This document shows positions 8,578 through 14,825 of a DNA stretch of 28,722 nucleotides, piece after piece. The position numbers and the translations under genes were made by a program. How positions within the stretch are numbered: the stretch's first letter is position 1; each line of letters begins with the position of its first letter. Below the pieces are notes generated by a model. The model saw only the letters and a program-made list of their open reading frames with translations, ran no database searches and had not been told where the DNA came from. The stretch spans positions 1-28,722 of the forward strand of contig JACRCS010000776.1 of the NCBI GenBank assembly GCA_016218905.1, read 5' to 3'. The stretch is from Deltaproteobacteria bacterium (GTDB lineage Bacteria; Desulfobacterota_C; Deferrisomatia; Deferrisomatales; JACRMM01).

Positions 8578-9570
8578 ATGTTCGGAGTGGAAGCGGGGGC
8601 GATCGGGAGTCTGGTGCTGCTGCTCGGAGCGATCGTGGTGGTGCTCCTGGTGCTCTACCTCGTCCCCATCCCGCTTTGGGTCGCAGCCTGGGCCTCGGGC
8701 GCGTACGTGGGCCTCCTGACGCTGATCGGGATGCGCATGCGGCGGGTGCCGCCCAACACCGTCGTCAATGCCCGCATCAGCTCGGTCAAGGCAGGCCTCG
8801 ACATCCCGCTGAATGACATCGAGGCCCACTACCTGGCCGGGGGCAACGTCGTCAACGTCGTCAACGCGATGATCTCCGCGGACAAGGCGAACATCGCCAT
8901 GCCGTTCAAGCGGGCCGCCGCGATCGACCTCGCGGGCCGCGACGTGCTCGCAGCCGTGAAGATGTCCGTCATTCCCAAGGTCATCGAGACGCCGCGAATC
9001 GCGGCCGTGGCCAAGGACGGCATCCAACTCCACGCGGTCTGCCGGGTCACCGTGCGGACGAACCTCGACCGCCTGGTCGGCGGCGCCGGCGAGGAGACGG
9101 TGATCGCCCGGGTCGGCGAAGGGATGGTGAGCACGATCGGGTCGGCCACGACCCACAAGGACGTGCTGGAGAACCCGGACCACATCTCGAAGCACGTCCT
9201 CTCGAAGGGACTCGACGCCGGCACCGCGTTCGAGATCCTGTCCATCGACATCGCGGACGTGGACGTGGGCGAGAACATCGGAGCCAAGCTCCAGATCGAC
9301 CAGGCCGACGCGGACAAGCAGATCGCCCAGGCGAAGGCGGAGGAGCGGCGCGCCATGGCGGTCGCCCTCGAGCAGGAAATGCGCGCGCGAGTGGTGGAGG
9401 CGGAGGCAGAGGTCCCGCGCGCCATGGCCGAGGCCTTCCGGCAGGGCAACCTCGGGATCATGGACTACTATCGGATGAAGAACGTGCAGGCGGATACGTC
9501 CATGCGAGACGCGATCGCCGGAACCGATACCGGGCCCGTGCCCGGTCCGGGAAAGGAAGGACGGCGCTGA
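8578..9570 (+). CDS. floA: Flotillin-like protein FloA
   Basis: The 330-residue protein starts at ATG 8578 with AAAAGGAG upstream. It has a hydrophobic hairpin-like N-terminus (about 8-55), then a conserved FloA core: [21 protein letters not shown], the segment [21 protein letters not shown], and [12 protein letters not shown]. An Ala/Glu-rich helical region (about 250-300, [20 protein letters not shown]) should form a coiled coil. FloA proteins organise membrane microdomains and serve as scaffolds for secretion and signalling complexes. The length matches the family. It is co-transcribed with nfeD and its stop codon overlaps the likely start of the next small gene. Confidence 0.93.
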   Translation: MFGVEAGAIGSLVLLLGAIVVVLLVLYLVPIPLWVAAWASGAYVGLLTLIGMRMRRVPPNTVVNARISSVKAGLDIPLNDIEAHYLAGGNVVNVVNAMISADKANIAMPFKRAAAIDLAGRDVLAAVKMSVIPKVIETPRIAAVAKDGIQLHAVCRVTVRTNLDRLVGGAGEETVIARVGEGMVSTIGSATTHKDVLENPDHISKHVLSKGLDAGTAFEILSIDIADVDVGENIGAKLQIDQADADKQIAQAKAEERRAMAVALEQEMRARVVEAEAEVPRAMAEAFRQGNLGIMDYYRMKNVQADTSMRDAIAGTDTGPVPGPGKEGRR

Positions 9571-9914
9571 CCTCTGAACAGATCCTCCTACTCTTTTTTC
9601 TGGTCATCGGCCTGCTAGAGGCTCTAGCAGAGATCGTCAGACGGCGAAGAGCCGACAGGAGCAGGGAGCGTCCGGCCGAGGCGCCCGAACGGCTCGAGGT
9701 GAGGCCAAGCACGGGTCGAGCCGCCCCCCTTGCAGAGCGCCGTCTGGCCGCACCAATGTCCGGAACGCCCCGGAAGCCCGCCCCTGCTCCTTCCGCCCCT
9801 GCGGAGCGCCGGGTCCGGGTCCCGGGGCTGAATGCGAGGGAGGCGCGTCGGGGGATGGTCCTCATGGTGATTCTTGGCCCGTGTCGCGGCACCACCGACC
9901 GCGACGAACCGTAG
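9567..9914 (+). CDS. Small membrane protein downstream of floA, probable CTG start
   Basis: The frame opens at CTG 9567, which shares CTGA with the floA stop, with GGAAGG just upstream. Reading from there gives 115 residues: [20 protein letters not shown] forms a clear membrane helix, then a basic stop-transfer cluster IVRRRR, a Pro/Ala/Arg-rich linker, and a C-terminal block [17 protein letters not shown]. The first conventional start (GTG 9699) would discard the membrane helix, which looks like the most structured part. I recall small proteins with a similar N-terminal helix and VLM-ILGPCR end in NfeD/FloA neighbourhoods, but cannot name a family. Translational coupling to floA is likely. 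Confidence 0.6.
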   Translation: MTSEQILLLFFLVIGLLEALAEIVRRRRADRSRERPAEAPERLEVRPSTGRAAPLAERRLAAPMSGTPRKPAPAPSAPAERRVRVPGLNAREARRGMVLMVILGPCRGTTDRDEP

Positions 9915-9954
9915 CGGCCGAGTAGATAGAGATCCAGTGGCTCAGTAAGCCCGC

Positions 9955-10086
9955 CTACCGCCTGGAGGTGCACCGTCCGGGCACGAACCCCAGGAGCTCC
10001 TCGTAGGTGTACCTGTGAGGATGCCTACGGTACTCGGCCCAGGCGGCTTCAGGATCGGGGCCTCGGGCCCGCAGGCCGGCTGGAGC
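9955..10086 (-). pseudogene. Antitoxin-like C-terminal fragment following tumA
   Basis: Directly after the TAG that ends the tumA gene, the same frame continues for 43 sense codons to a second TAG (9955-9957). The part DPEAAWAEYRRHPHRYTYEE recalls the AW-EY--HPERY- stretch seen near the end of small antitoxins. There is no start codon of its own in good context. It may be a relic of a second antitoxin gene, or a former longer C-terminus of the tumA product cut off by the TAG. Weak evidence. Confidence 0.3.
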
Positions 10087-10521
10087 CTACCCTGTGCGAA
10101 CCGCTCTATCGTCCTCTCTCGGTCTGGTTTCCCCTCGGCGTCGCCGCCATAGAGTTCCCTTGCCCAATCCGAATCGGACTTCGAAATCCTGAGCCTTGAC
10201 GATCGGCCGCACCGCGCGCTCGATCCTTCTCAGCTCGACGATCCCATAGCGTTCCAGTGTGTGGAGGGTGCGAGATAGATTGCTGCTCTTTCGGCCGGTC
10301 AATTCCTCCAGCCTCTTGATGGATTCAGGAGCCTCGTGGACGATGATTCGCAGAAGTTCCTGGTTTTCGCTGCTGAGGACCTGTGCCAAGGACTGGATGG
10401 ATTCGAACCAGACCTTTGGTTCGCCTCGTTTCGGTAGGTACTCGCCCTTCGCGATGGCGATCGTTCTCTCTTTGTAGTCGGCCTTCGGCATGATTCCAAC
10501 TTTCAAAACCTTGCGGGCCAT
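10087..10521 (-). CDS. TumA-type antitoxin, HTH DNA-binding protein (HVO_A0114-like)
   Basis: The 144-residue protein begins MARKVLKVGIMPKADYKERT and contains WFESIQSLAQVLSSENQELL. A winged-helix region (about residues 62-105) with RLEELTGRKSSNLSRTLHTL as recognition helix and a wing near YGIVELRR follows. This is the typical layout of the HVO_A0114-like DNA-binding antitoxins that accompany TumE/DUF6516 toxins. The basic Arg-rich tail is variable. ATG 10521 has GGGAG eight bases upstream; the in-frame GTG 10539 overlaps the toxin stop as GTGA and would add six residues. It should neutralise the toxin and repress the operon through the palindrome at 10907-10923. Confidence 0.8.
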   Translation of the reverse strand: MARKVLKVGIMPKADYKERTIAIAKGEYLPKRGEPKVWFESIQSLAQVLSSENQELLRIIVHEAPESIKRLEELTGRKSSNLSRTLHTLERYGIVELRRIERAVRPIVKAQDFEVRFGLGKGTLWRRRRGETRPREDDRAVRTG

Positions 10522-10535
10522 TCGATTTGCTCCCG

Positions 10536-10886
10536 TCACGAAGACATGATCTGCTCTGCCGCGTTCCAGAAGTCCTCCAGCAGTTGGGCTGGGGATTCAA
10601 ACTCGTACGGCTCGACCACTTCACGATCGTGCTTGTGATCCCACGTCAGCTTCCGCGCGCTGTACTTCTTCTTCTGCGGTTTCACTGCGTGCGCGTTGTC
10701 GAACCCGAGCACCCGGGTGTTGAACCGATCGTGGAAGGTGAGGTTGTAGTGGATTCCGTGCGGGACCTCGGCGGTCGGCGAAACCCGCTTGACCTCGAAC
10801 TTGGTCCAATACCCGTTCTCCAGGCGATAGACTTCGCCGTCGAGACTGAGCAAAACCTCGAGCCCAACCTCTCTGGCGACACCCAT
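10536..10886 (-). CDS. TumE-family toxin (DUF6516)
   Basis: The 116-residue protein has the DUF6516 signature: HGIHYNLTFHDRFNTRVLGF, the segment DNAHAVKPQKKKYSARKLTW, then DHKHDR and a C-terminal YEFESPAQLLEDFWNAAEQI. This family is the toxin half of TumE/TumA-type toxin-antitoxin pairs; its biochemical target is not clear to me. ATG 10886 is preceded by GAGGAG at eight bases; GTG 10895 and TTG 10892 are in-frame alternatives that overlap this ribosome site. The toxin is first in the operon, with the HTH antitoxin gene immediately downstream. Confidence 0.8.
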   Translation of the reverse strand: MGVAREVGLEVLLSLDGEVYRLENGYWTKFEVKRVSPTAEVPHGIHYNLTFHDRFNTRVLGFDNAHAVKPQKKKYSARKLTWDHKHDREVVEPYEFESPAQLLEDFWNAAEQIMSS

Positions 10887-10906
10887 CCGCAACACTCCTC
10901 GTCATG

Positions 10907-10923
10907 TTATCACCAGATGATAA
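10907..10923. promoter_or_regulatory. Palindromic operator of the tumE-tumA operon
   Basis: The perfect inverted repeat TTATCA/TGATAA with a 5-base spacer overlaps the 3' end of the proposed -10 element and the transcript start, about 21 bases upstream of the tumE ATG. This is where a toxin-antitoxin autorepressor would bind. TumA with its HTH is the natural candidate. Confidence 0.65.
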
Positions 10924-10950
10924 GCTATGCCATCTTGCCGCGACGGTCAA
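10922..10950 (-). promoter_or_regulatory. Promoter of the tumE-tumA operon
   Basis: On the minus strand TTGACC (10945-10950) lies 17 bases from TAGCTT (10922-10927). The palindromic operator begins inside the -10 element. Confidence 0.55.
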
Positions 10951-11040
10951 CGCCAGCCTCCGTCCCGCATCAAGCAGCAAGGGAGAAAGGCCTGAGTGTG
11001 CCGACGACGAATCAGACAGACGGTCAGACGTGTGGTCCAA

Positions 11041-11136
11041 ATGAGCTGGTCCCGCAGGATCGATCGGGAGCACCGCCTGGTCTATCAGGTCGCCAATGAC
11101 GAACTGGTGATCATCGCCTGCCGGTTCCCCGACTGA
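11041..11136 (+). pseudogene. Remnant of a YoeB-like mRNA interferase (C-terminal third only)
   Basis: The frame reads SWSRRIDREHRLVYQV, then a short linker and LVIIACRF before TGA 11134-11136. It matches the end of YoeB (WSRRI-EEHRLVY-V, LLIAACRYHY in E. coli), a ribosome-dependent RNase toxin. Everything upstream of this strand is missing, and the terminal His-Tyr needed for cleavage is replaced by Pro-Asp. No YefM-type antitoxin gene is adjacent. It is a decayed toxin gene, not a functional one. Confidence 0.75.
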
Positions 11137-11170
11137 TTGCCGAAGGAGAGCCCCTGCTCCGTACCCCCCA

Positions 11171-11227
11171 AAGGGGGTCCAAAGAGCCCTCGTCCGCCAG
11201 GGCGCCGGCCTCCGCGGCGTCGCGTGA
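11171..11227 (+). pseudogene. 3'-terminal remnant of a second FAD-dependent oxidoreductase gene
   Basis: The frame KGVQRALVRQGAGLRGVA ends at TGA 11225-11227. It is nearly the same as the last residues of the oxidoreductase at 5605-7023 (REVQTALVRQGADLRGIV), with 10 of the last 13 residues identical. No further homology is readable upstream. The rest of the gene was probably lost by deletion, with the toxin remnant now abutting it. Part of an ACCCCC/GGGGGT hairpin (11163-11178) overlaps its 5' edge. Confidence 0.6.
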
Positions 11228-11240
11228 CGGGCCTATCCGC

Positions 11241-11270
11241 TTGACACGCCGCTTCGCTTCCACCTAGCGT
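11241..11270 (+). promoter_or_regulatory. Promoter of ispH
   Basis: A perfect TTGACA (11241-11246) is followed after 18 bases by TAGCGT (11265-11270). The predicted transcript starts near 11277 and carries a leader of about 100 bases that contains the heptamer repeat hairpin. Confidence 0.6.
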
Positions 11271-11279
11271 GGGGCCGGT

Positions 11280-11337
11280 GTTCGGTTGTCGGTTTTCGGT
11301 TCAACCGATAACTGACAACCGATAACCGCTAACCCTC
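11280..11337. repeat. Heptamer-period inverted repeat in the ispH leader
   Basis: Units of seven bases run NNTCGGT three times (11280-11300) and then, after two bases, AACCGAT-like units five times (11303-11337). The two arms are complementary: CGGTTGTC (11283-11290) pairs with GACAACCG (11314-11321) and most of the bases between also pair, giving a hairpin of about 19 pairs. A related heptamer array lies at 21386-21420. Confidence 0.7.
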
Positions 11338-11373
11338 GCAACCACGACGCCGCCCCCGCGGCAGGGAAGAGAA

Positions 11374-12207
11374 ATGGAAGTCGTCATCGCGGCTTCGGCC
11401 GGCTTCTGCATGGGAGTTCGCCGAGCCATCGAGATCGCGCTCCAGGTCGCCGCGGAGGAGAAGGGGCCCGTCTACACCTACGGGCCTCTCATCCACAACC
11501 CGCAGGAGCTCGAAGCCCTCCGGGAGAAGGGCGTCATCGTGCTCTCCGATTCGGAGCCGCTCCCGAAGGCCCCCGTGATCATCCGGGCGCACGGGGTGAC
11601 CCCTGCGGTCCACGCGCGCCTCTCCCGCGAGGCAGAGCGCGTGGTGGACGTCACCTGCCCGAAGGTCGCGAGGATCCAGAAGCGCATCGCCGAGTTCAGC
11701 ACCCGGGGCTACGCCGTCGTGATCGCGGGCGACTCGGACCACCCCGAGGTGGTCGGGCTCGTCGGTCACGCGGAGGGTAACGCGTACGTCGTCTCGTCGC
11801 CGGCGGACGTCGATCGCCTTCCGGAGCTCGACCGCGTCGTGCTGGTGGCGCAGACGACGCAGGATCAGCAGGTCTTCGACGCCATCCGAAGCCGCGTCCT
11901 CGCCAGGTTTCCCCACGCGCAGGCGCTCTCGACCATCTGCGAATCGACCCACCGCCGCCAGAACAGCGCCCGCGAGGTCGCGCAGCGGGTGGACGCCATG
12001 GTCGTCATCGGCGGCAGGAATTCGGCCAACACGCGCCGGCTCGCCGAGATCTGCGCCTCCCTGGAGAAGCCCGCCTACCACATCGAGGTCGCCGGAGAGC
12101 TCCCGCTCGACGAGCTCCGGCACTTCCACCGCGTCGGGGTGACCGCCGGCGCGTCGACCCCCGCCTGGATCATCGAAGAAGTCGTGCGCATCCTGGCCGG
12201 ACTTTGA
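11374..12207 (+). CDS. ispH: 4-hydroxy-3-methylbut-2-enyl diphosphate reductase
   Basis: The 277-residue protein is IspH (LytB), the last enzyme of the MEP isoprenoid pathway. It reduces HMBPP to isopentenyl and dimethylallyl diphosphate with an iron-sulfur cluster. The three cluster cysteines are present: Cys12 (AGFCMGV), Cys95 (DVTCPKV) and Cys189 (STICEST). Substrate-binding residues His41 (LIHNPQ), His73 (RAHGV), His123 and Glu125 (DHPEV) and a C-terminal GASTP motif are also visible. Length is somewhat short but within the normal range. ATG 11374 has GGGAAGAG upstream. It is a single-gene unit with its own promoter, convergent with the next membrane protein gene. Confidence 0.95.
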   Translation: MEVVIAASAGFCMGVRRAIEIALQVAAEEKGPVYTYGPLIHNPQELEALREKGVIVLSDSEPLPKAPVIIRAHGVTPAVHARLSREAERVVDVTCPKVARIQKRIAEFSTRGYAVVIAGDSDHPEVVGLVGHAEGNAYVVSSPADVDRLPELDRVVLVAQTTQDQQVFDAIRSRVLARFPHAQALSTICESTHRRQNSAREVAQRVDAMVVIGGRNSANTRRLAEICASLEKPAYHIEVAGELPLDELRHFHRVGVTAGASTPAWIIEEVVRILAGL

Positions 12208-12241
12208 GAGGCTGAAAGCCCCCTCCGACCCGCCTGGCTAG

Positions 12242-12275
12242 TGTCCGTCCGGAAAGTGCCTTTCCGGCTGGACGG
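12242..12275. terminator. Hairpin between convergent ispH and membrane protein genes
   Basis: CCGGAAAG (about 12249-12256) pairs with CTTTCCGG (about 12260-12267), and the flanks GTCC/GGAC extend the stem after a mismatch. No T-run follows. Its place between convergent stop codons suggests a shared terminator. Confidence 0.45.
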
Positions 12276-12767
12276 CTAGCCTCCCCTCCTCGACAGGAGC
12301 TCCTGGGGAGGGGCGAGCACGCCCGTCCACGCGAGCAGCGCCACCGCCGCCGTGTAGAGGAGCGAAATGCCGAGGTCCTTCAGGAGCATGCGGCGGGAGT
12401 ACGCGCACGGGGGGGTTGCGCAGACGAGCCCGACCGCGCCCCGGTGGAGCAGGACGAGGCCGACGACGTTCGTCGCCCAGTAGCCGACCACGAGGGCGCT
12501 CCCGAAGGCCCTCGGGAGGAGCAGGGCGACGAGGCTCGCGAAGACGTACGCGAGCGGTACGTTCACGAAGAGGTCGTTCCACCACGACAGGGGCGAGAGG
12601 AGGTAGCCCGCGGCGGCGAGCGTGCCGTGGGCGACGGCCCTCCGCCGGATTCCACCGCCTCTCCTCGCCCGAGTGCCCTCTCCGGGCCGGGGCGCCCGCC
12701 CGCCCTCCGTCGGACGATCGTTTCTACCCGAGATGGAGCCTTTCCGATCGTGCTCGCGAAGGATCAT
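12276..12767 (-). CDS. Small multi-pass membrane protein of unknown function
   Basis: The protein is 163 residues from ATG 12767 (GGAAAGG upstream); an ATG at 12797 would add ten. After a basic, probably unstructured N-terminus of about 45 residues come three to four hydrophobic segments: GTLAAAGYLLSPLSWWND, then VNVPLAYVFASLVALLLP, then GSALVVGYWATNVVGLVLLH, and ISLLYTAAVALLAWTGVL. A short CATPPCAY loop with two cysteines separates the last two. The WWND motif at the membrane edge and this topology look like a conserved small membrane protein, but I do not recognise a named family. Confidence 0.6.
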   Translation of the reverse strand: MILREHDRKGSISGRNDRPTEGGRAPRPGEGTRARRGGGIRRRAVAHGTLAAAGYLLSPLSWWNDLFVNVPLAYVFASLVALLLPRAFGSALVVGYWATNVVGLVLLHRGAVGLVCATPPCAYSRRMLLKDLGISLLYTAAVALLAWTGVLAPPQELLSRRGG

Positions 12768-12883
12768 CCGCCGGCCCTTTCCCTGACCCCGGGGCACGGG
12801 CGAAAGATGCCCCGCAAGCCGAAACAGTAGTTCCTGCGAAGCCTTCCGCGCGGGTAATTCCTCGGGCCGTAAGGATATTTGCG

Positions 12884-12903
12884 TGGCGGGCGCGTTGCCC
12901 GCC
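12884..12903 (+). promoter_or_regulatory. Possible sigma-54-type promoter or inverted repeat upstream of the gas vesicle cluster
   Basis: TGGC (12884-12887) and TTGC (12895-12898) have the exact GG-N10-GC spacing of a -24/-12 sigma-54 promoter. The same bases also form a perfect 7-bp inverted repeat GGCGGGC/GCCCGCC (12885-12891 and 12897-12903), so it may instead be an operator or hairpin. In such GC-rich DNA chance is a real possibility. Confidence 0.3.
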
Positions 12904-13032
12904 CAGGGCCGCGCCGTTACGTTTCACCGCGATGGAACTACCCGGTTGAGACTACTCGATGCGATGGCGCACGGCTGCGCCCGAGAGGAGCGCCCGCCGG
13001 TCGCCGGATGAAAGCCGAGAGGAGCGAAGTAA

Positions 13033-13434
13033 ATGGAGACAGAGAAGACCCACGGCAGCAGTGGATCGACGGGCTTGGGGCTCGGGTTGGACATCAACCT
13101 GCGGCTCGGCGAGCTCCGAAATACACTCACCCAGCTGACCGATGCGTTGCAAGCCCCCGTGGAGATGGTGACGGACACCCTCGCCAACACGATCCGAAAG
13201 CTCCGAGACGCAGGTGTGCAGGACCTCAAGAGCGCACGAGAGAAGGAGGGTGGTCACGGCGAAGCCAGTGACACCTACAACCGGATGGTCGCTCAGCTCC
13301 AGGATGCCGCCCGACGAGGAGAGGACGAAGCGCGGAAGCTGCTGGGCGAGCTCGGCGAGAAGTTCGAGGCGGCCGGCGCAAAGACGCAGGAGTTCGCCGC
13401 GAAGAAGCCGGAGTCCCATACCCAGAAGCGCTGA
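13033..13434 (+). CDS. Unrecognised 133-aa helical protein at the head of the gas vesicle cluster
   Basis: ATG 13033 is preceded by GAGGAG at about eight bases. After a Gly-rich start (GLGLGLDINLRL), residues about 24-60 form an amphipathic helix (LGELRNTLTQLTDALQAPVE, then DTLANTIRKLRDAG). A charged linker and a second Ala/Glu/Arg-rich helix (about 85-120, AQLQDAARRGEDEARKLLGE) ending in a Lys-rich tail follow. It is hydrophilic, with no cysteine. I do not recognise a Gvp family. Its position directly before gvpA suggests a gas vesicle accessory or surface protein, possibly lineage-specific; a phasin-like coating role is only speculation. Confidence 0.7.
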   Translation: METEKTHGSSGSTGLGLGLDINLRLGELRNTLTQLTDALQAPVEMVTDTLANTIRKLRDAGVQDLKSAREKEGGHGEASDTYNRMVAQLQDAARRGEDEARKLLGELGEKFEAAGAKTQEFAAKKPESHTQKR

Positions 13435-13446
13435 TCTCGAACCGCC

Positions 13447-13472
13447 GCACCGCGGGCCCCTGCCCGCGGTGC
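13447..13472 (+). terminator. Strong hairpin between the 133-aa gene and gvpA
   Basis: An 11-bp perfect stem GCACCGCGGGC/GCCCGCGGTGC with loop CCCT begins 13 bases after the stop codon and is followed by TCGTTTCC. It could be a partial terminator, an attenuator or an mRNA-stabilising end ahead of gvpA. Confidence 0.5.
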
Positions 13473-13515
13473 TCGTTTCCGCGCCCCGCGTAGCCAGCAC
13501 GAAAAGGAGAACCCC

Positions 13516-13752
13516 ATGGCGACCGTAGAGCGACAACCATCGACTGTTCCGGCAGCCGGCACGCTGGCTGAGGTGGTCGGGCTCATCCTCGACAAGGGCA
13601 TTGTCGTCGACGCCTGGCTTAGGGTATCCCTCGTCGGGATCGAAATCCTCACGGTCGAGGCTCGCGTCGTCATCGCTTCGGTGGATACGTACCTCCGGTA
13701 CGCGGACGCCCTCGGGGTGACGGCAAGTGCCGCAACGCCTGCAAGAGCCTGA
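13516..13752 (+). CDS. gvpA: Gas vesicle structural protein GvpA
   Basis: The 78-residue protein matches GvpA over residues about 15-70: [20 protein letters not shown], then [20 protein letters not shown] and [12 protein letters not shown]. These are the amphipathic helix, beta-hairpin ([15 protein letters not shown]) and second helix that polymerise into the rib of the gas vesicle shell. ATG 13516 follows AAAAGGAG at a good distance. The C-terminus is short ([10 protein letters not shown]). GvpJ/GvpM/GvpS are relatives, but the central motif is closest to GvpA. It is the only GvpA-type gene in the window. Confidence 0.93.
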   Translation: MATVERQPSTVPAAGTLAEVVGLILDKGIVVDAWLRVSLVGIEILTVEARVVIASVDTYLRYADALGVTASAATPARA

Positions 13753-13770
13753 AGAGCAGAAGGACGTACC

Positions 13771-14544
13771 ATGACGAACCTTCCCGAAGAAGAGCTCTAT
13801 CTCTACGCCGTCGTCCTTTCGGGAGCGGCCGCATCGCTGGGCTCCCTGGGCCCGATCGGGCTCTTCGGGCAAGAAGTCCGACCGATGCTTGTGGGAAGGA
13901 TCGCGGCCGTCGTGAGCGCGGTGCCCGACGGCACCGGCAAGATCCGCCCCGAACGGCGCAACCTGATGGCGCACCAGGCGGTCATCTCCAGGCTCACCGG
14001 GAGAGAGTTCGGCCTGCTCCCGGTGGCCTTCGGCACCATCAGCCCGGGACCGACGCCCCTGGCCGCGCTCCTCGCCCGCTACGAGACGGACCTCCTCGCT
14101 CAGCTCAAAAGGGTGGGCGCTGCCGTCGAGATGGAGGTGAGGGCAGAGCTCAACGTCCCGAATGTCTTCGAGTACTTCGTCAACGCGCGGCCGGAGCTCC
14201 GGGCCGAACGGGACCGGGTGTTCGGAAGCGGAAACGCACCTTCCCGGGACGACAAGATCGCGCTCGGCCAGCTCTTCCAACGCATCCTCGACGAGGAGCG
14301 AGAGGCGATGGCCGAACGCTTCATCGCCGCGCTCGAGCCGAACGCTTCGGAGATCCAGCGCAACGACTGCCGCTCGGAGAAGGAGCTGGTGCGCCTCTCC
14401 GTTCTCCTCTCCCTCTCCGACCAGGCCCGCTTCGATCTCGCCATCGACGGGCTCGGACGGGAGCTCGCCGAGGAGCACAACATCGTGGTCACCGGCCCCT
14501 TTCCGGCCTATAGTTTCGTGGACGTCCACCTCCATTCTCCGTGA
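13771..14544 (+). CDS. Gas vesicle protein GvpF/GvpL family
   Basis: The 257-residue protein has the GvpF/L layout: an N-terminal LYLYAVVLSG strand, VSAVPD, a mid region MAHQAVISRLTGREFGLLPV followed by AFGTI, a helical part with VEMEVRAELN, and a C-terminal GPFPAYSFVDVHL motif. GvpF and GvpL are minor assembly proteins that bind GvpA-type subunits during nucleation; many bacteria have two or more copies, here one. F and L cannot be distinguished reliably. ATG 13771 lies 18 bases after gvpA with GAAGGA upstream. It is full length for the family. Confidence 0.9.
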   Translation: MTNLPEEELYLYAVVLSGAAASLGSLGPIGLFGQEVRPMLVGRIAAVVSAVPDGTGKIRPERRNLMAHQAVISRLTGREFGLLPVAFGTISPGPTPLAALLARYETDLLAQLKRVGAAVEMEVRAELNVPNVFEYFVNARPELRAERDRVFGSGNAPSRDDKIALGQLFQRILDEEREAMAERFIAALEPNASEIQRNDCRSEKELVRLSVLLSLSDQARFDLAIDGLGRELAEEHNIVVTGPFPAYSFVDVHLHSP

Positions 14545-14557
14545 GGCGCCGGTTTAG

Positions 14558-14794
14558 ATGTTCGTCCTCGACGACATCCTCCTCTTCCCGGTTCGCAGCA
14601 TCGGCTGGATTTTTCGCCAGGTGAAGGAAGCCGCCGCGCAGGAGCTCGAGGCGCGCTCGACCCGCATCACCGAGGAGCTCGGGCGGCTCTACGCGCGGCT
14701 CGAGGCCGGCGAGCTGACCGAAGAGGAGTTCGACGCGCGGGAGAAGGAGCTCCTCGACGAGCTGGAGCGCGTCCAAGAGAGCCGGGGGCGTTGA
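14558..14794 (+). CDS. gvpG: Gas vesicle protein GvpG
   Basis: The 78-residue protein begins with MFVLDDILLFPVRSIGWIFR, the hallmark of GvpG, then a highly charged helix EELGRLYARLEAGELTEEEF and DAREKELLDELERV. The family is a small assembly factor, usually next to gvpF and gvpL, with an Leu/Pro-rich start and coiled-coil remainder. Length is typical. ATG 14558 is 13 bases after the gvpF/L stop with only weak purine-rich sequence ahead, so translational coupling is likely. It is the last recognisable gas vesicle gene of the cluster. Confidence 0.88.
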   Translation: MFVLDDILLFPVRSIGWIFRQVKEAAAQELEARSTRITEELGRLYARLEAGELTEEEFDAREKELLDELERVQESRGR

Positions 14795-14825
14795 GGGCGC
14801 GCGCCCTCGGCCGCCGGACGAGCGC

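Noticed and set aside
10527..11099. A 190-residue plus-strand open frame over the toxin gene
   Set aside because: It is antisense to tumE and its promoter. The minus-strand frame has a clear DUF6516 sequence.
11280..11337. CRISPR-like array
   Set aside because: Units are seven bases with no spacers and no cas genes nearby; the same holds for the 9-bp arrays.
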